DNA from: Candidatus Obscuribacterales bacterium
GTDB taxonomy: Bacteria > Cyanobacteriota > Vampirovibrionia > Obscuribacterales > Obscuribacteraceae
Length of the DNA stretch: 35,677 nt
Assembly: GCA_021732565.1 (NCBI GenBank)
Contig: JAKFUT010000021.1
Coordinates: forward strand, 1 to 35,677
Direction: 5' to 3'
Both the position numbers and the translations under genes were made by a program. This document shows positions 7,610-16,737 of this stretch, piece after piece (the first letter of the stretch is position 1; the number at the start of each line of letters is the position of its first letter). The notes under the pieces were generated by a model. That model did not search any database. It worked only from the letters and a program-made list of their open reading frames with translations, and was not told the origin of the DNA.

Positions 7610-8839
7610 ATGTCAACATCTCAGACCACTATGCCCGACCTGTTCCATCCGGCAACACCCGAATTTATACAAGATCCGTATCCCCACTACGATCGATTCC
7701 GCAACGAAGCCCCTATCTATAAAAGCCAAATCGGCGGAGAGTGGATACTTACACGCTATGCCGATGTCAATGAGATTCTGCGAGATCTTCGTTTTTCCGC
7801 AGCTTCATATGCCGTAACCACTGGACTTAGCGCGGTGATGCATGAACCTCGGTTCGATGCGCTAAGAAAGTCGCAGTCCAATTGGATGCTGATGAGGGAT
7901 CAACCGGATCACACACGGTTGCGGGGCATCGTGAACAAAGCTTTTACCCCGACCACTGTGGAAGGATTACGATCGCACATAGAGCAAATTGTTGGAATTT
8001 TACTTGATGACATTGAGCGAAGAAAGCACATCGACCTGATTTCCGATTTTGCCTTTCCTTTGCCTGTTACGGTAATAGCAACAATGCTGGGTGCGCCCGT
8101 TGAGGATCACGAAAAATTCAAGCATTGGTCACATTCCTTAGTGGGCACACTTGATGTGCAACTCAATCCGGAGAGGCTTGAGAAAGCGAGCCAGGCGACT
8201 GCAGAGCTTACTGAATATTTTGGCCGCCTGGTTGAACTGCGTCGCACGAATCCGCAAAATGATTTGATTAGCGCTCTGGTAACTGCAGAGGAACAGGGCA
8301 GCCGATTGACCACGCAGGAGGTGCTCGACAATTGCATCTTGATCCTGTTTGCCGGTCACGAAACCACCGTCAATTTGATCGGCAATGGAACACTTGCTCT
8401 ATTGCGACATCCTGAGCAACTGGAGAAGCTGCGCACCAATCCAGACTTGATTAAGACCGCGATTGAAGAGCTACTTCGCTACGATAGCCCCGTGCAGCTC
8501 ACTTCGCGCGTGGTGAAAGAGGAACTTGAATATGGTGGCGAAATCATGCGCAAGTCAGATGTAGTGTTGCTTGTGTTAGGATCGGCAAATAGAGACAAGG
8601 CCCAGTTCCCTGAGCCTGATAGACTTGATATCACGCGAGTTGATAACAAACATCTTGCTTTGGGGGCCGGCATACACCACTGCCTCGGTTCTTCACTGGC
8701 ACGACTTGAAGGACAGATGGCTATTCAGCATTTGATCAAACATTTCTCAAAAATCGAGCTTGCTTCAGGCAACATTGAGTTTGGCGATTCTGCCTCGCTC
8801 CGTGGTCTCAAGGCATTGGAAGTCACCGTTCAAGTTTGA
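7610..8839 (+). CDS. Cytochrome P450 (soluble bacterial class)
   Basis: This 409-residue heme monooxygenase is of the soluble bacterial type, with no membrane anchor. It carries the I-helix oxygen-activation motif AGHETT at residues 248-253, the K-helix ExxR (Glu287, Arg290) in IEELLRYDSP, and the heme loop LGAGIHHCLG with Cys358 as thiolate ligand. The usual Phe at the start of the heme loop is Leu351. WMLMRDQPDHTRLR is the typical C-helix region of CYP107-like enzymes. The ATG has an AGAGGA ribosome binding site seven bases upstream. No ferredoxin or reductase gene lies adjacent, so redox partners must be encoded elsewhere. Its stop codon overlaps the end of the convergent TPR gene. Substrate unknown; such enzymes hydroxylate fatty acids, terpenoids or polyketides. 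Confidence 0.95.
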   Translation: MSTSQTTMPDLFHPATPEFIQDPYPHYDRFRNEAPIYKSQIGGEWILTRYADVNEILRDLRFSAASYAVTTGLSAVMHEPRFDALRKSQSNWMLMRDQPDHTRLRGIVNKAFTPTTVEGLRSHIEQIVGILLDDIERRKHIDLISDFAFPLPVTVIATMLGAPVEDHEKFKHWSHSLVGTLDVQLNPERLEKASQATAELTEYFGRLVELRRTNPQNDLISALVTAEEQGSRLTTQEVLDNCILILFAGHETTVNLIGNGTLALLRHPEQLEKLRTNPDLIKTAIEELLRYDSPVQLTSRVVKEELEYGGEIMRKSDVVLLVLGSANRDKAQFPEPDRLDITRVDNKHLALGAGIHHCLGSSLARLEGQMAIQHLIKHFSKIELASGNIEFGDSASLRGLKALEVTVQV

Positions 8840-10113
8840 GGACATTCTTTCGCCGCGAGCACTTCTTGCAACAGAAGTTTAAGCGTGGCGGTTGGCGGCG
8901 CATCAACTCCCAATTTCTTTTCACTTCGTTCAGCCATTCTGCGAATGAGTGATTCTGCTTCGAGAAGATTGTCTCGTTCACAGTAAATTGCAGCAAGATT
9001 AGTACCCACATCGATTATCTCAGCATCATCGGCACCCTCAAGTTCTTCAAGTATGCTGAGCGCTTGCGCGAATGTCTGCTCCGACAGCTCAAATTTTTCT
9101 ATCATCGCGTAACTACCGGCAAGGCACCGCAATTCTCTTGCGAACTGATGGCTTCGGGCTCCCAGCGAAGTTTCTCTCACCACGAATCCGCGCTCAAACA
9201 AGGGCACCGCTCTGTCGAATATCTCGGCACGCATCAGTGCAATGGCAGTCTTAACCATGACGGCTGCGGTCACAGGATCACTGCTTCCCTTCTCTGTCTC
9301 GACGATCGACAATGCTCGGATTAGGAGTTGAGCTTCTGTGGCATGATCACCGGTTTGACCGGCAAAGTCGGCATAACTCTGCAACAAGGGAACCAGATCT
9401 GCATGATCCCGCTCGGGATACGCCTTCGACCGAATCTCCAGCGCTCGTGAATACATTCGAGCAGCTTCTTCTTTCCTGCCCAATTGCTGATAAGCGCCGG
9501 CCAGATTCAATAGGAAACCAGAAACCGGCAGAAAGTTTGACTGACGGGAAAAGACCGTTTCATACAACTGACTGGCCTCCGATTTCCCCTGTATATCGCA
9601 AGTAACAGCGAGATCGAATGTGCTTTGCAAAGTGGTTGGATGATCAGCACTCAACAGCGCTTGACTCAGTTGCACCGCTCTCCGGTGCCACTGTTCGGCC
9701 ATATCCAATGGTCCATCTAATCGAAGCAGTTTGCCACTATCACACAGTTTTTGAACTGCACTGATCACGGGCTGCGTGCAATCTGCGCCATCTTTCAATA
9801 TGTCCAGTGCGCGCTCCCAATATGCGGTGGCGTCACTTTCCTTGGCTTGTAATTCATATGCTACGACAAAATCCAATAGCGCAATGCCGACATCATGATG
9901 GTCCGGTGGTAAATTCTTTTCTCTAGCAGTGAGCGCCTGCTGAAATAAATTAGCAGCTTCCGCGCTTTTAACAGAGAGGGCTCTTATTCGCAGGTGCACA
10001 CCGGCGGCATCATTGGTCAGGCAGGCCATACCCTCCGCCAGACTACGTTCGGCCTTCTGATAAGCGGCAAGAGCGTCGTCTTGTTTCCCTGTGAGCTTGT
10101 TAAAGAAATTCAT
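8830..10113 (-). CDS. Tetratricopeptide-repeat protein
   Basis: This protein of 427 residues consists almost entirely of TPR-like helical hairpins of the ~42-residue kinesin-light-chain spacing. Examples are ALTAREKNLPPDHHDVGIAL, LNLAGAYQQLGRKEEAARMY and TFAQALSILEELEGADDAE. There is no signal peptide or membrane segment, so it is probably a cytosolic scaffold. The ATG at 10113 (MNFFNKLTGK) is chosen because AGGTGG lies just upstream; an in-frame upstream ATG would add 14 residues without support. The gene converges with the P450 gene and their 3' ends overlap by 10 bp, leaving no room for a terminator between them. No enzymatic domain is seen, and its partner cannot be deduced. Confidence 0.88.
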   Translation of the reverse strand: MNFFNKLTGKQDDALAAYQKAERSLAEGMACLTNDAAGVHLRIRALSVKSAEAANLFQQALTAREKNLPPDHHDVGIALLDFVVAYELQAKESDATAYWERALDILKDGADCTQPVISAVQKLCDSGKLLRLDGPLDMAEQWHRRAVQLSQALLSADHPTTLQSTFDLAVTCDIQGKSEASQLYETVFSRQSNFLPVSGFLLNLAGAYQQLGRKEEAARMYSRALEIRSKAYPERDHADLVPLLQSYADFAGQTGDHATEAQLLIRALSIVETEKGSSDPVTAAVMVKTAIALMRAEIFDRAVPLFERGFVVRETSLGARSHQFARELRCLAGSYAMIEKFELSEQTFAQALSILEELEGADDAEIIDVGTNLAAIYCERDNLLEAESLIRRMAERSEKKLGVDAPPTATLKLLLQEVLAAKECPQT

Positions 10114-10286
10114 CGCGCCACCTTTCAGCTGTTTACATTGAATAGTGCCAGGCACCCCTTCACCTGCACCAGTGCTTCTTTAGCACATAGTCGATAAGTG
10201 AATTCTCCCCTGATAGTTGAGTGGATGTCGACTCCCGGGCTAAGTTCAAAGAACTATTTACAGTTTACCTGCTGGTACCAGTTTTA

Positions 10287-10970
10287 CTAAGATTCTGCAG
10301 GAGGTACCAGCATGTATCCCACTCGATGAGCAGTGCGAATCATGGAGTCTTTTCCCTCGACATCAATTTTCTTGCGTAAGCGCATAATTTGAATTCGCAC
10401 GGTGTCAGGAGCGGCGTCGGACTCAGATGGCCAGACGCGATCCAGAATCGCTTCGGAGCTAAATGGTTGATTAGGATGTCGCATAAGAAATTCCAGCAAG
10501 GCCAATTCCTTCGGCTGCAAATTAAGTTCCTCCTCTCCACGAAAGGCCTGCCTGCTACCGAGCCGCAACGTGATGTCACCCGCGCGCAGCACGTTTTGAT
10601 TGACTGCAGCTGGTCTTCGCAGAAGTGCTCTCAATCGAGCTGCTAGTTCTTTAATGTGAAAAGGCTTGGTAAGGTAGTCGTCTGCGCCGGAATCCAGTCC
10701 TGTTTCTTTCTCTTCGATCTCGCGTTTGCCCGTCAACATCAAAATCGGAGTGGCACCGCCACCATTTCGATATTCCCGGCATACTTCTATCCCGGACATC
10801 TCTGGTAGTTCCCAATCAAGAATGACCACGTCGTACTTGTAATATTGCAATCGCTCAAGCCCGTGACTTCCCTTGTATACGGGTTCGGCCACATGACCTT
10901 CGCCGTGTAACCAATCCACAACAAGCTCCGAGAGCTGGCGATCATCTTCGACAACTAATACTTTAGCCAT
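10287..10970 (-). CDS. OmpR/PhoB-family response regulator
   Basis: This 227-residue two-component response regulator has a receiver domain at residues 1-118, with the acidic pair Asp9-Asp10, phospho-acceptor Asp52 (VVILDWELP), Thr80 (MLTGK) and Lys102 (YLTKPF), all conserved. A winged-helix DNA-binding domain fills residues ~128-224, ending in TVRIQIMRLRKKID and TAHRVGYML, the typical recognition helix and wing. It should activate or repress transcription as a phosphorylation-dependent dimer. The likely partner kinase is encoded divergently about 640 bp away; that gap is longer than usual for a cognate pair, so partnership is inferred. The ribosome binding site is weak (AGGGAAAG at long spacing). 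Confidence 0.95.
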   Translation of the reverse strand: MAKVLVVEDDRQLSELVVDWLHGEGHVAEPVYKGSHGLERLQYYKYDVVILDWELPEMSGIEVCREYRNGGGATPILMLTGKREIEEKETGLDSGADDYLTKPFHIKELAARLRALLRRPAAVNQNVLRAGDITLRLGSRQAFRGEEELNLQPKELALLEFLMRHPNQPFSSEAILDRVWPSESDAAPDTVRIQIMRLRKKIDVEGKDSMIRTAHRVGYMLVPPAES

Positions 10971-11607
10971 AACTTGATCTGCTTTCCCTCAAAGGAGGTC
11001 CCGGTAACCACAAGAACGATCTGGCAATATCGTAGCAAGGGTTCGCGCGATGATACCTTATATTAAAGAGTATATGCACTGGATCTCCTCATAATCTGAC
11101 GGCGATCTCGCGAGAACATCAACGTGTTTGCAATAACCCAAGAAAAACTTCAAGTGGAATTTATTGTCAGCTCGGCGCCTTGAAGAGTTTCAAGATCACT
11201 CTTGATGATTCGCGACAGCCCGAAATCCTTGACTGGCCGAACAGGTAGCACTGGAAGATGGCACGGAAAACCGGCCGCGTGATGAAATCGCTTTGCACGG
11301 AGTTCCTGTCCCTTGTACATTCCACTGCGCCTTTGGGAGCCATAGCGATTGGGCATCTTCGGACACTTGCCGAGCATATTATTCGCCGGGGTCCACTCTT
11401 CGGTCCAAAGTCGTCATTTAGTAGGTCTCACCACGCTTCCATGGCCGGGCTTCTGTTTGAAATGACCAGCCTTCCTCCACTTCATCCCGATTTGCGGCAT
11501 CGGAAGAAAACACCCTGCGAACCGGCCGGTGGCGAAAATTCTGCGTAATTCTACCCTACCATAAGAAACAGAAAGGAAGCATCCTAAAGAGTAGTGCTAT
11601 TCTAGTT
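10971..11607. other. Divergent intergenic region between regulator and sensor kinase
   Basis: This gap of 637 bp has no convincing gene. Near 11058-11078 it is AT-rich (TTATATTAAAGAGTATATG), a plausible promoter zone for the minus-strand regulator. A perfect 10-bp palindrome TCTCGCGAGA lies at 11106-11115. A minus-strand frame ending at 11150 contains KDFGLSRIIKSDLETLQGAE, which recalls the DFG activation segment of Ser/Thr kinases, but nothing upstream or downstream continues a kinase. Plus-strand frames here look non-coding. Confidence 0.35.
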
Positions 11608-13572
11608 ATGGCAGTATGTATCCTCTTCTGGTTGTGGCACCGGACATCCATGCGAATTCGCCTGAACCTTTCTCAACAGGCAGGACTTCTAGTCGGGGTA
11701 CCGGCTGGTTTGCTTTCGGTCTTCTTAGTATTGCTATTTGTCCAGGTCGTGCAGTTGGAACAAGAAGGCAAAGAGAGCGAGCACTCCAAAACCGTGATTG
11801 CAGTTGCTAATTCGTTCGTCAAACAATATTACGATACAGCTTCGCAATTGCTTGTCTTCAAACATGCCAGAACAGAGGAAGCACGTGAGGGCTTCGAGAC
11901 CCGGCTATCGAGCACCTTTAGTAGTTTCAAGCAATTGAAAGCACTGCTGAAAGATGATTCTGAAGAACTCAAAATGCTCGATCAAATGAGGGGCATAACT
12001 GCGGAAGGCATTTCGCTAATGAAGCGTTACGAGAATCATATCGCTGGAAGCGCCCCTCTCAATGAGCTGCAGGTTGCGCTTTTGTATAAAGAGATGGACG
12101 ATTGCGGTGCTGCATTTACGTCAAAGCTCGATGGTCTTACTGCAAACGAAACGACGAAGCACCGTTTTTTCTCAAAGCAGGAAGAACGACATCGGGCTGA
12201 CATATTGATGTGGATAGCTGCTGGTATTCCCGTTTCCATTGGTATTGGAGTGCTACTGTGGTTATGCATTCTCCGTAACATCACCAGCCGGTTGGAAACA
12301 CTTGTCGATAACACGCAGCGCTTAAGCCGAAAAGAGGAATTGCTCCCGTCGCTGGTCGATCGCGCTCAGCAGCCAGGCCGAAAGGAACAACTACTTCCGA
12401 TACTGGCAGAAGACGACGAAATTTCTCGACTTGATTTGTTCTTTCACAAGATGGCCGATGATCTGGCTGAAGCGGCCCGAAAAGAACGGGCCATTCTCGA
12501 CAACGCGGTAGACGTTATCTGCTCTATTAGCGCCGAAGGACAATTCGTATCAGTTAATCCTGCCTCTATGCAAGTGTGGGGATATCCACCCGAAAAGCTA
12601 ACCGGTATGCACTATTCGGAGATCCTCACTGCCGAAGATACCCCTAAATTTCTCGACTCCCTGGCGAACATCAGAAAAACCAGAGAACTCATCAATTTAG
12701 AAAATCGTGTCATATCGCAAGACGGTCAAATTATTCACACCCTGTGGTCGCTGAGGTGGTCGGAATCTGAGCAATCACTATTCTGCGTAGCGCACGATAT
12801 AAGTGATCGAAAAGAAGTTGAAAGAGTGAAACAAGAGTTCGTAGCAGTGATCAGCCATGAACTGCGTACACCGCTCACGTCTCTGCAAATGACTCTGAGC
12901 CTGTTGCTCGATGGCACTTACGGACCACTGTCAAACACAGCGCAAAAACGCGTAAAAAGCGCTGAATTCGGGATCTCACGCCTGATTTCGTTAATCAACG
13001 ACCTGCTCGATATCGAGAAGATGGAAGCAGGCAAATTGACGATGACATATTCTACCGTCGATCTGGAAGAGATTACTCAGCGCTCCTTAGACACGGTGCA
13101 GGGTTTTGCCGAGCAACAGCATGTGGCGTTACGCTGCGATGCAAAATCGATGAGATTGTCCGCAGACTCGGACAGAATTATTCAGGTTATGGTTAATCTG
13201 TTGTCCAACGCTATTAAATTCTCTGATGAAGGGTGCGCCGTTGAGGTTTACACTCTTGGGGTTGAGAACTGTTGCGAAGTTCAGATAGTCGATCACGGAG
13301 CCGGCGTACCAGCGGGATACGAAGAAACTATTTTTGCAAAATATGAGCAGGCACATAAAGACCGTAGCAAGCGAAGACGCGGAACGGGATTAGGTTTGCC
13401 AATCTGCAAAGCAATAGTGGAACAACACGGCGGAGTGATCGGCGTGCGGTCTACGGAAGGCGGTGGCAGTACCTTCTGGTTTCGCATACCGGCACTGCCA
13501 GAGGAGGATGGCAATTCAATGGAGCCGAGTCTTCCTCTGCGTTCTCCGTGTTCGGTTGGCAGTAAGGTTTAA
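11608..13572 (+). CDS. Membrane PAS-domain sensor histidine kinase
   Basis: This sensor kinase of up to 654 residues starts with a membrane helix (~26-48), followed by an extracytoplasmic four-helix-like sensor (~50-195) and a second membrane helix (~200-222). A HAMP-like linker, a PAS domain (~295-400, with GYPPEKLTGMHYSEIL) and a HisKA domain with phospho-acceptor His417 (AVISHELRTPLTSLQ) follow. The C-terminal HATPase carries NLLSNAIKFS, DHGAGVP and GTGLGLPICKA. It autophosphorylates and should pass phosphate to a response regulator, most simply the divergent OmpR-type one. The ATG at 11650 (MRIRLNLSQQ) may be the true start, since the first 14 residues look odd; neither start has a clear ribosome binding site. 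The linker contains a short internal duplication (RKEELLPSLVDR / RKEQLLPILAED). The last ~25 residues after the ATPase are unstructured. Confidence 0.93.
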   Translation: MAVCILFWLWHRTSMRIRLNLSQQAGLLVGVPAGLLSVFLVLLFVQVVQLEQEGKESEHSKTVIAVANSFVKQYYDTASQLLVFKHARTEEAREGFETRLSSTFSSFKQLKALLKDDSEELKMLDQMRGITAEGISLMKRYENHIAGSAPLNELQVALLYKEMDDCGAAFTSKLDGLTANETTKHRFFSKQEERHRADILMWIAAGIPVSIGIGVLLWLCILRNITSRLETLVDNTQRLSRKEELLPSLVDRAQQPGRKEQLLPILAEDDEISRLDLFFHKMADDLAEAARKERAILDNAVDVICSISAEGQFVSVNPASMQVWGYPPEKLTGMHYSEILTAEDTPKFLDSLANIRKTRELINLENRVISQDGQIIHTLWSLRWSESEQSLFCVAHDISDRKEVERVKQEFVAVISHELRTPLTSLQMTLSLLLDGTYGPLSNTAQKRVKSAEFGISRLISLINDLLDIEKMEAGKLTMTYSTVDLEEITQRSLDTVQGFAEQQHVALRCDAKSMRLSADSDRIIQVMVNLLSNAIKFSDEGCAVEVYTLGVENCCEVQIVDHGAGVPAGYEETIFAKYEQAHKDRSKRRRGTGLGLPICKAIVEQHGGVIGVRSTEGGGSTFWFRIPALPEEDGNSMEPSLPLRSPCSVGSKV

Positions 13573-13752
13573 CCACACACATTCAAGAATTCTGAACTTC
13601 TGCCGACCCTGATCACCGGAGATCTCGGTTCCTTGCGTTGCGAGATAAGCACCGTGTGCGGACCCGACATCACCCGATAGATCACTAGAGGTATGACAAC
13701 TCCGGGGCAAATCTAGTTATTCTCCAGTTATTCCCCCTGGCCGCACAGTGCA

Positions 13753-13761
13753 TGGTATATA
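13753..13761 (+). promoter_or_regulatory. Possible extended -10 promoter of the antiporter gene
   Basis: TGGTATATA fits a TGnTATAAT-like extended -10 element and would start transcription about 15-20 bases before the ATG at 13786. The very G-rich segment at 13774-13783 would act as ribosome binding site. No good -35 box is visible, which extended -10 promoters can lack. Confidence 0.3.
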
Positions 13762-13785
13762 AGTTGGACGATCGGGGGGCGGGCG

Positions 13786-16320
13786 ATGTTAGTTCGCGTG
13801 TTGGTTTTTATTACGCTGACTGTGTTTTTTGCAGAGCAGGTGCTGGCTACAGGTAGCCATGAATTGGCCCAGGTGACTGTGGGAGGACACTCCTGCATGT
13901 TGGTGACGAATCTGCCGAATATGACTGCGACAGAACGCGCAGCGGCTATTCGTTCTCGGATTGCGGAGGTTCTCAACTACAAAGAGCTTGATCCCGCCAA
14001 GATGGAGTGTCGGTTTGGCATCGACGGCACGCCAGTGATTGCCGTGGGGCCACTGGTGATTGCTGAAATTACGGACAGCGACGCCGAGGCCTTTGACAAG
14101 AGTAAGGAAGCACTCGCGAATAAGTGGCTCAAGATATTGAAACCACGCCTGATTCAAATGAAACCGCTTTTTGCGCGCGCGAGCCATGCGAAAAGCAAGC
14201 ATGCGAGCGGGCTGACGGACCACAGCATCCTGCTGCTCGTGGTGGAAGTCGGTCTGCTTTTGCTAGCCAGCCTTGTGTTAGGTGAGCTGGCTACAAAGTG
14301 TGGGCAGCCAGCAATTATCGGACAGATTCTAGCCGGTGTGCTGCTCGGTCAAACTGTACTAGGAAGCTTGCTACCAGACGTTTCTGCGGCACTGTTTCCC
14401 GTTGACGATGTTCAACTTCGCCTGCTCCAAGCGCTCTCATGGATCGGCGTGATTTTCCTCATCATGTTGACAGGCATGGAGACTGACCTTCAAGTAATCA
14501 AGAAAATGGGCAAGCCGGCGATGTACATTGGCTGGGTCGGTCTGGCATTACCGATGATGGCTGGCATCGGGCTTTCTTACCTCTTACCGGATTCTTTGCT
14601 GGCCGACCCTGAGAAGCGTCTTGCTTTCGCTGTATTTCTTGGCACGTGTTTTTGTGTCTCATCTGTGCCTGTCGTCGCTAAGATTCTCATCGACATGAAG
14701 GTAATGAGATCGCGCTGCGGCCAATTAGCACTGGCGTCTTCGCTCGCGCACGATTTACTCAGTTGCCTCCTTCTGGCAGTAGTTGCTTCGCTGGCTGCCG
14801 GCACGGAAATTGGTCCCGATCGCCTTCTCTCCGCACCAGTTGGTGCAGCAATCTTCGTCGTTGTGGTGTTCCTGTGCAGGAGATTGATTTATTCACTTCT
14901 ACGATGGGTCAACGAAAAACTCAGCTCCGACAAGAGTTTACTAACTGCAATTGTTGTTCTGTTAATGGGCGGAGCAGCGATAACCCATTTGATCGGTGCC
15001 CACACCGTTCTCGGCGCGTTCGTTGTAGGCATGCTAATCTGGCAAGCGCCAGTGGTGAACGAACGAGCGATCCGGCCCATACACGAAATGACCATGGGAG
15101 TACTGGCACCAATATTTTTTGCCAGTTCTTGTCTTTACGTTGATCTCTCTACCCTTCTCCAACCCGGGCTTGCACTGATAACGGCAGTGGTTTGCGTGGT
15201 CGGCATGGGTTCGAAAATCTTTGCCTGCTGGTTGGGCGCGAGACTTAGCGGACTCAGCAATGGAGAAGGATTAGCCGCGGGAATTGCTGCAGATGCCCGT
15301 GGATCTATGGGGCTGATCGTCGCCATGCTTGGATATTCGCTGGGACTAATAACGCTGGACATGTTGGCCATAATTGTCTTCCTTTCCCTGATAAGCACTG
15401 CCGTTGCGCCGATGGGATTGAAATGGGCACTAACCAAGGTTCCGCAGACTGCAGAAGAGGAACAACAACGATTGCAGCACGCTCGACTGGAAGGAACCAT
15501 GCTAGGCCACATCAGAAGAGTTCTTGTTCCTACAGGTGGCAAGGGACCGGCCACGATGGCGATTCAATTTCTCAATTCATTGGGCCGCAGGCAGACACTG
15601 GAAATCGCCGTGATCGGTGTAGGAACTGCGCAGAGCGAAGTAAGCGAATCGCTGGCTCGCCTCTCAACTCATGTGGATTCAAAAGCGGTCACTATCGTAA
15701 ACATCAATAAGAACTCTGAAAATCCGATAGAGGAAATTCTGGAGACCGCTCGAAGCGGCTACGATTTTATCGTCATGGGAGCTGGCCCCATGGATGGTCC
15801 TGGTCTCTTCGGACCTATCGTTGACGGGGTATGCAGTCGGTCGCCGCTACCGGTTATGATTGTAAGAGACCCCTCGGCGGAGGCAAACTCGGTTGTTCGA
15901 AAGATTCTGCTTCCCGTCAGCGGAACAACAGACTCGCTGCGGGCAGCAGAACTTGGAATTGCTATGGCCTGGTCATTCGGTGCTTCCGTAGTCTGCCTGC
16001 ATATTAGCGGGCTTGCCACCGCTGATGGTGAGTCCAATGAAACAGTTGCAGGTCCACCTCTAACAACAATGGGAATAACAGACGCCGTCACCAGCAGCCT
16101 GGCGGCGCTGGCAGAGGCGCTCAAAGTGGACTTTAAGAAGGCCCTTCCGGAAATTGCACCTTCGATTGCAGAATCGATACTGGCTACTGCCGCGCTCGAG
16201 GAAGTCGACCTGATAGTTCTGGGTAGCGCGCCGCGAATTTCCGACCACCTTGTTCTCGGCGACACGATTTCGACTGTGATCAGGACAGCGTCTTGCGCAG
16301 TTGCAGTAGTGAAATTATAG
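13786..16320 (+). CDS. CPA2 cation/proton antiporter with periplasmic N-domain and two UspA-like domains
   Basis: This 844-residue fusion begins with a signal-like helix (1-22) leading an extracytoplasmic domain (~25-135). That domain resembles the N-terminal periplasmic domain of some cyanobacterial-type MscS channels (TATERAAAIRSRIAEV, then DAEAFDKSKEALANKWLKIL). Residues ~147-560 form a CPA2 exchanger: GQPAIIGQILAGVLLG early, the unwound-helix region, and an AHD motif (SSLAHDLLSC) where CPA2 proteins keep their ion-binding acid. The C-terminal cytosolic half has two tandem universal-stress-like domains (~575-705 and ~710-844), each starting with a VLVP or ILLPVSG strand; the second ends VLGDTISTVIRTASCAVAVV. 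It should exchange Na+ or K+ for H+, with nucleotide or stress control through the UspA-like pair. The N-domain assignment rests on pattern memory. Monocistronic by context. Confidence 0.88.
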   Translation: MLVRVLVFITLTVFFAEQVLATGSHELAQVTVGGHSCMLVTNLPNMTATERAAAIRSRIAEVLNYKELDPAKMECRFGIDGTPVIAVGPLVIAEITDSDAEAFDKSKEALANKWLKILKPRLIQMKPLFARASHAKSKHASGLTDHSILLLVVEVGLLLLASLVLGELATKCGQPAIIGQILAGVLLGQTVLGSLLPDVSAALFPVDDVQLRLLQALSWIGVIFLIMLTGMETDLQVIKKMGKPAMYIGWVGLALPMMAGIGLSYLLPDSLLADPEKRLAFAVFLGTCFCVSSVPVVAKILIDMKVMRSRCGQLALASSLAHDLLSCLLLAVVASLAAGTEIGPDRLLSAPVGAAIFVVVVFLCRRLIYSLLRWVNEKLSSDKSLLTAIVVLLMGGAAITHLIGAHTVLGAFVVGMLIWQAPVVNERAIRPIHEMTMGVLAPIFFASSCLYVDLSTLLQPGLALITAVVCVVGMGSKIFACWLGARLSGLSNGEGLAAGIAADARGSMGLIVAMLGYSLGLITLDMLAIIVFLSLISTAVAPMGLKWALTKVPQTAEEEQQRLQHARLEGTMLGHIRRVLVPTGGKGPATMAIQFLNSLGRRQTLEIAVIGVGTAQSEVSESLARLSTHVDSKAVTIVNINKNSENPIEEILETARSGYDFIVMGAGPMDGPGLFGPIVDGVCSRSPLPVMIVRDPSAEANSVVRKILLPVSGTTDSLRAAELGIAMAWSFGASVVCLHISGLATADGESNETVAGPPLTTMGITDAVTSSLAALAEALKVDFKKALPEIAPSIAESILATAALEEVDLIVLGSAPRISDHLVLGDTISTVIRTASCAVAVVKL

Positions 16321-16374
16321 AATCAATCAGGCTATATCACGCGTTGTATAAATTGGACAAAAAAATATCACCAG

Positions 16375-16465
16375 TGGTATCGTCAAGCTGCACTCATCGG
16401 GTGCAATTCCTCCACCATGAGCAATAAATACCATACCTGGTATCGTCAAGTGCAGCAAATCTTGC
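16375..16465 (+). repeat. Two tandem repeat-plus-hairpin units (TGGTATCGTCAAG)
   Basis: The 13-mer TGGTATCGTCAAG occurs at 16375-16387 and again at 16438-16450. Each copy runs straight into a small hairpin: TGCAC...GTGCA after the first, and GTGCAG with a 10-base loop and CTGCAC after the second. Before the second copy, ATACCA and TGGTAT can also pair. The unit lies 55-130 bases after the antiporter stop. It could be an RNA element in the 3' region or the 5' leader of the downstream small gene, or a protein-binding repeat. Confidence 0.5.
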
Positions 16466-16498
16466 CTGCACTTCTGCTGAAATATGCGGATTGCAAAA

Positions 16499-16533
16499 GA
16501 CCCGGCAGGGTCCGGGAAGACCAGCTTTTTCTT
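16499..16533 (+). terminator. Weak candidate terminator after the antiporter gene
   Basis: GACCC and GGGTC pair around a four-base loop at 16499-16512, followed 11 bases later by a T-rich run CTTTTTCTTT. The stem is short and the T-run distant, so this is only a candidate. The rest of 16321-16737 shows no gene. Confidence 0.2.
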
Positions 16534-16737
16534 TAGTGAATTCTGCCTGGTAGCTTCAGTCAGCTCACCTCACTCGGCCCCCTGGCAGGAGCGGTAATTG
16601 TGTCAACTTTGCCGGGCGCTCTGAATTTGAACTGTTGAGGACAATTTGGGGACAAAGCTGATACATGACAGGGACACCTCTTCGATATTCTATTGGAATT
16701 GAAGCCCCCTACATGCCAGAGAGCCAGGGAGAATCCC

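Noticed and set aside
11150-11377. Minus-strand frame with KDFGLSRIIKSD, like a Ser/Thr kinase activation segment
   Set aside because: No catalytic loop upstream, no PE motif downstream and a stop soon after; a chance match is more likely than a kinase fragment.
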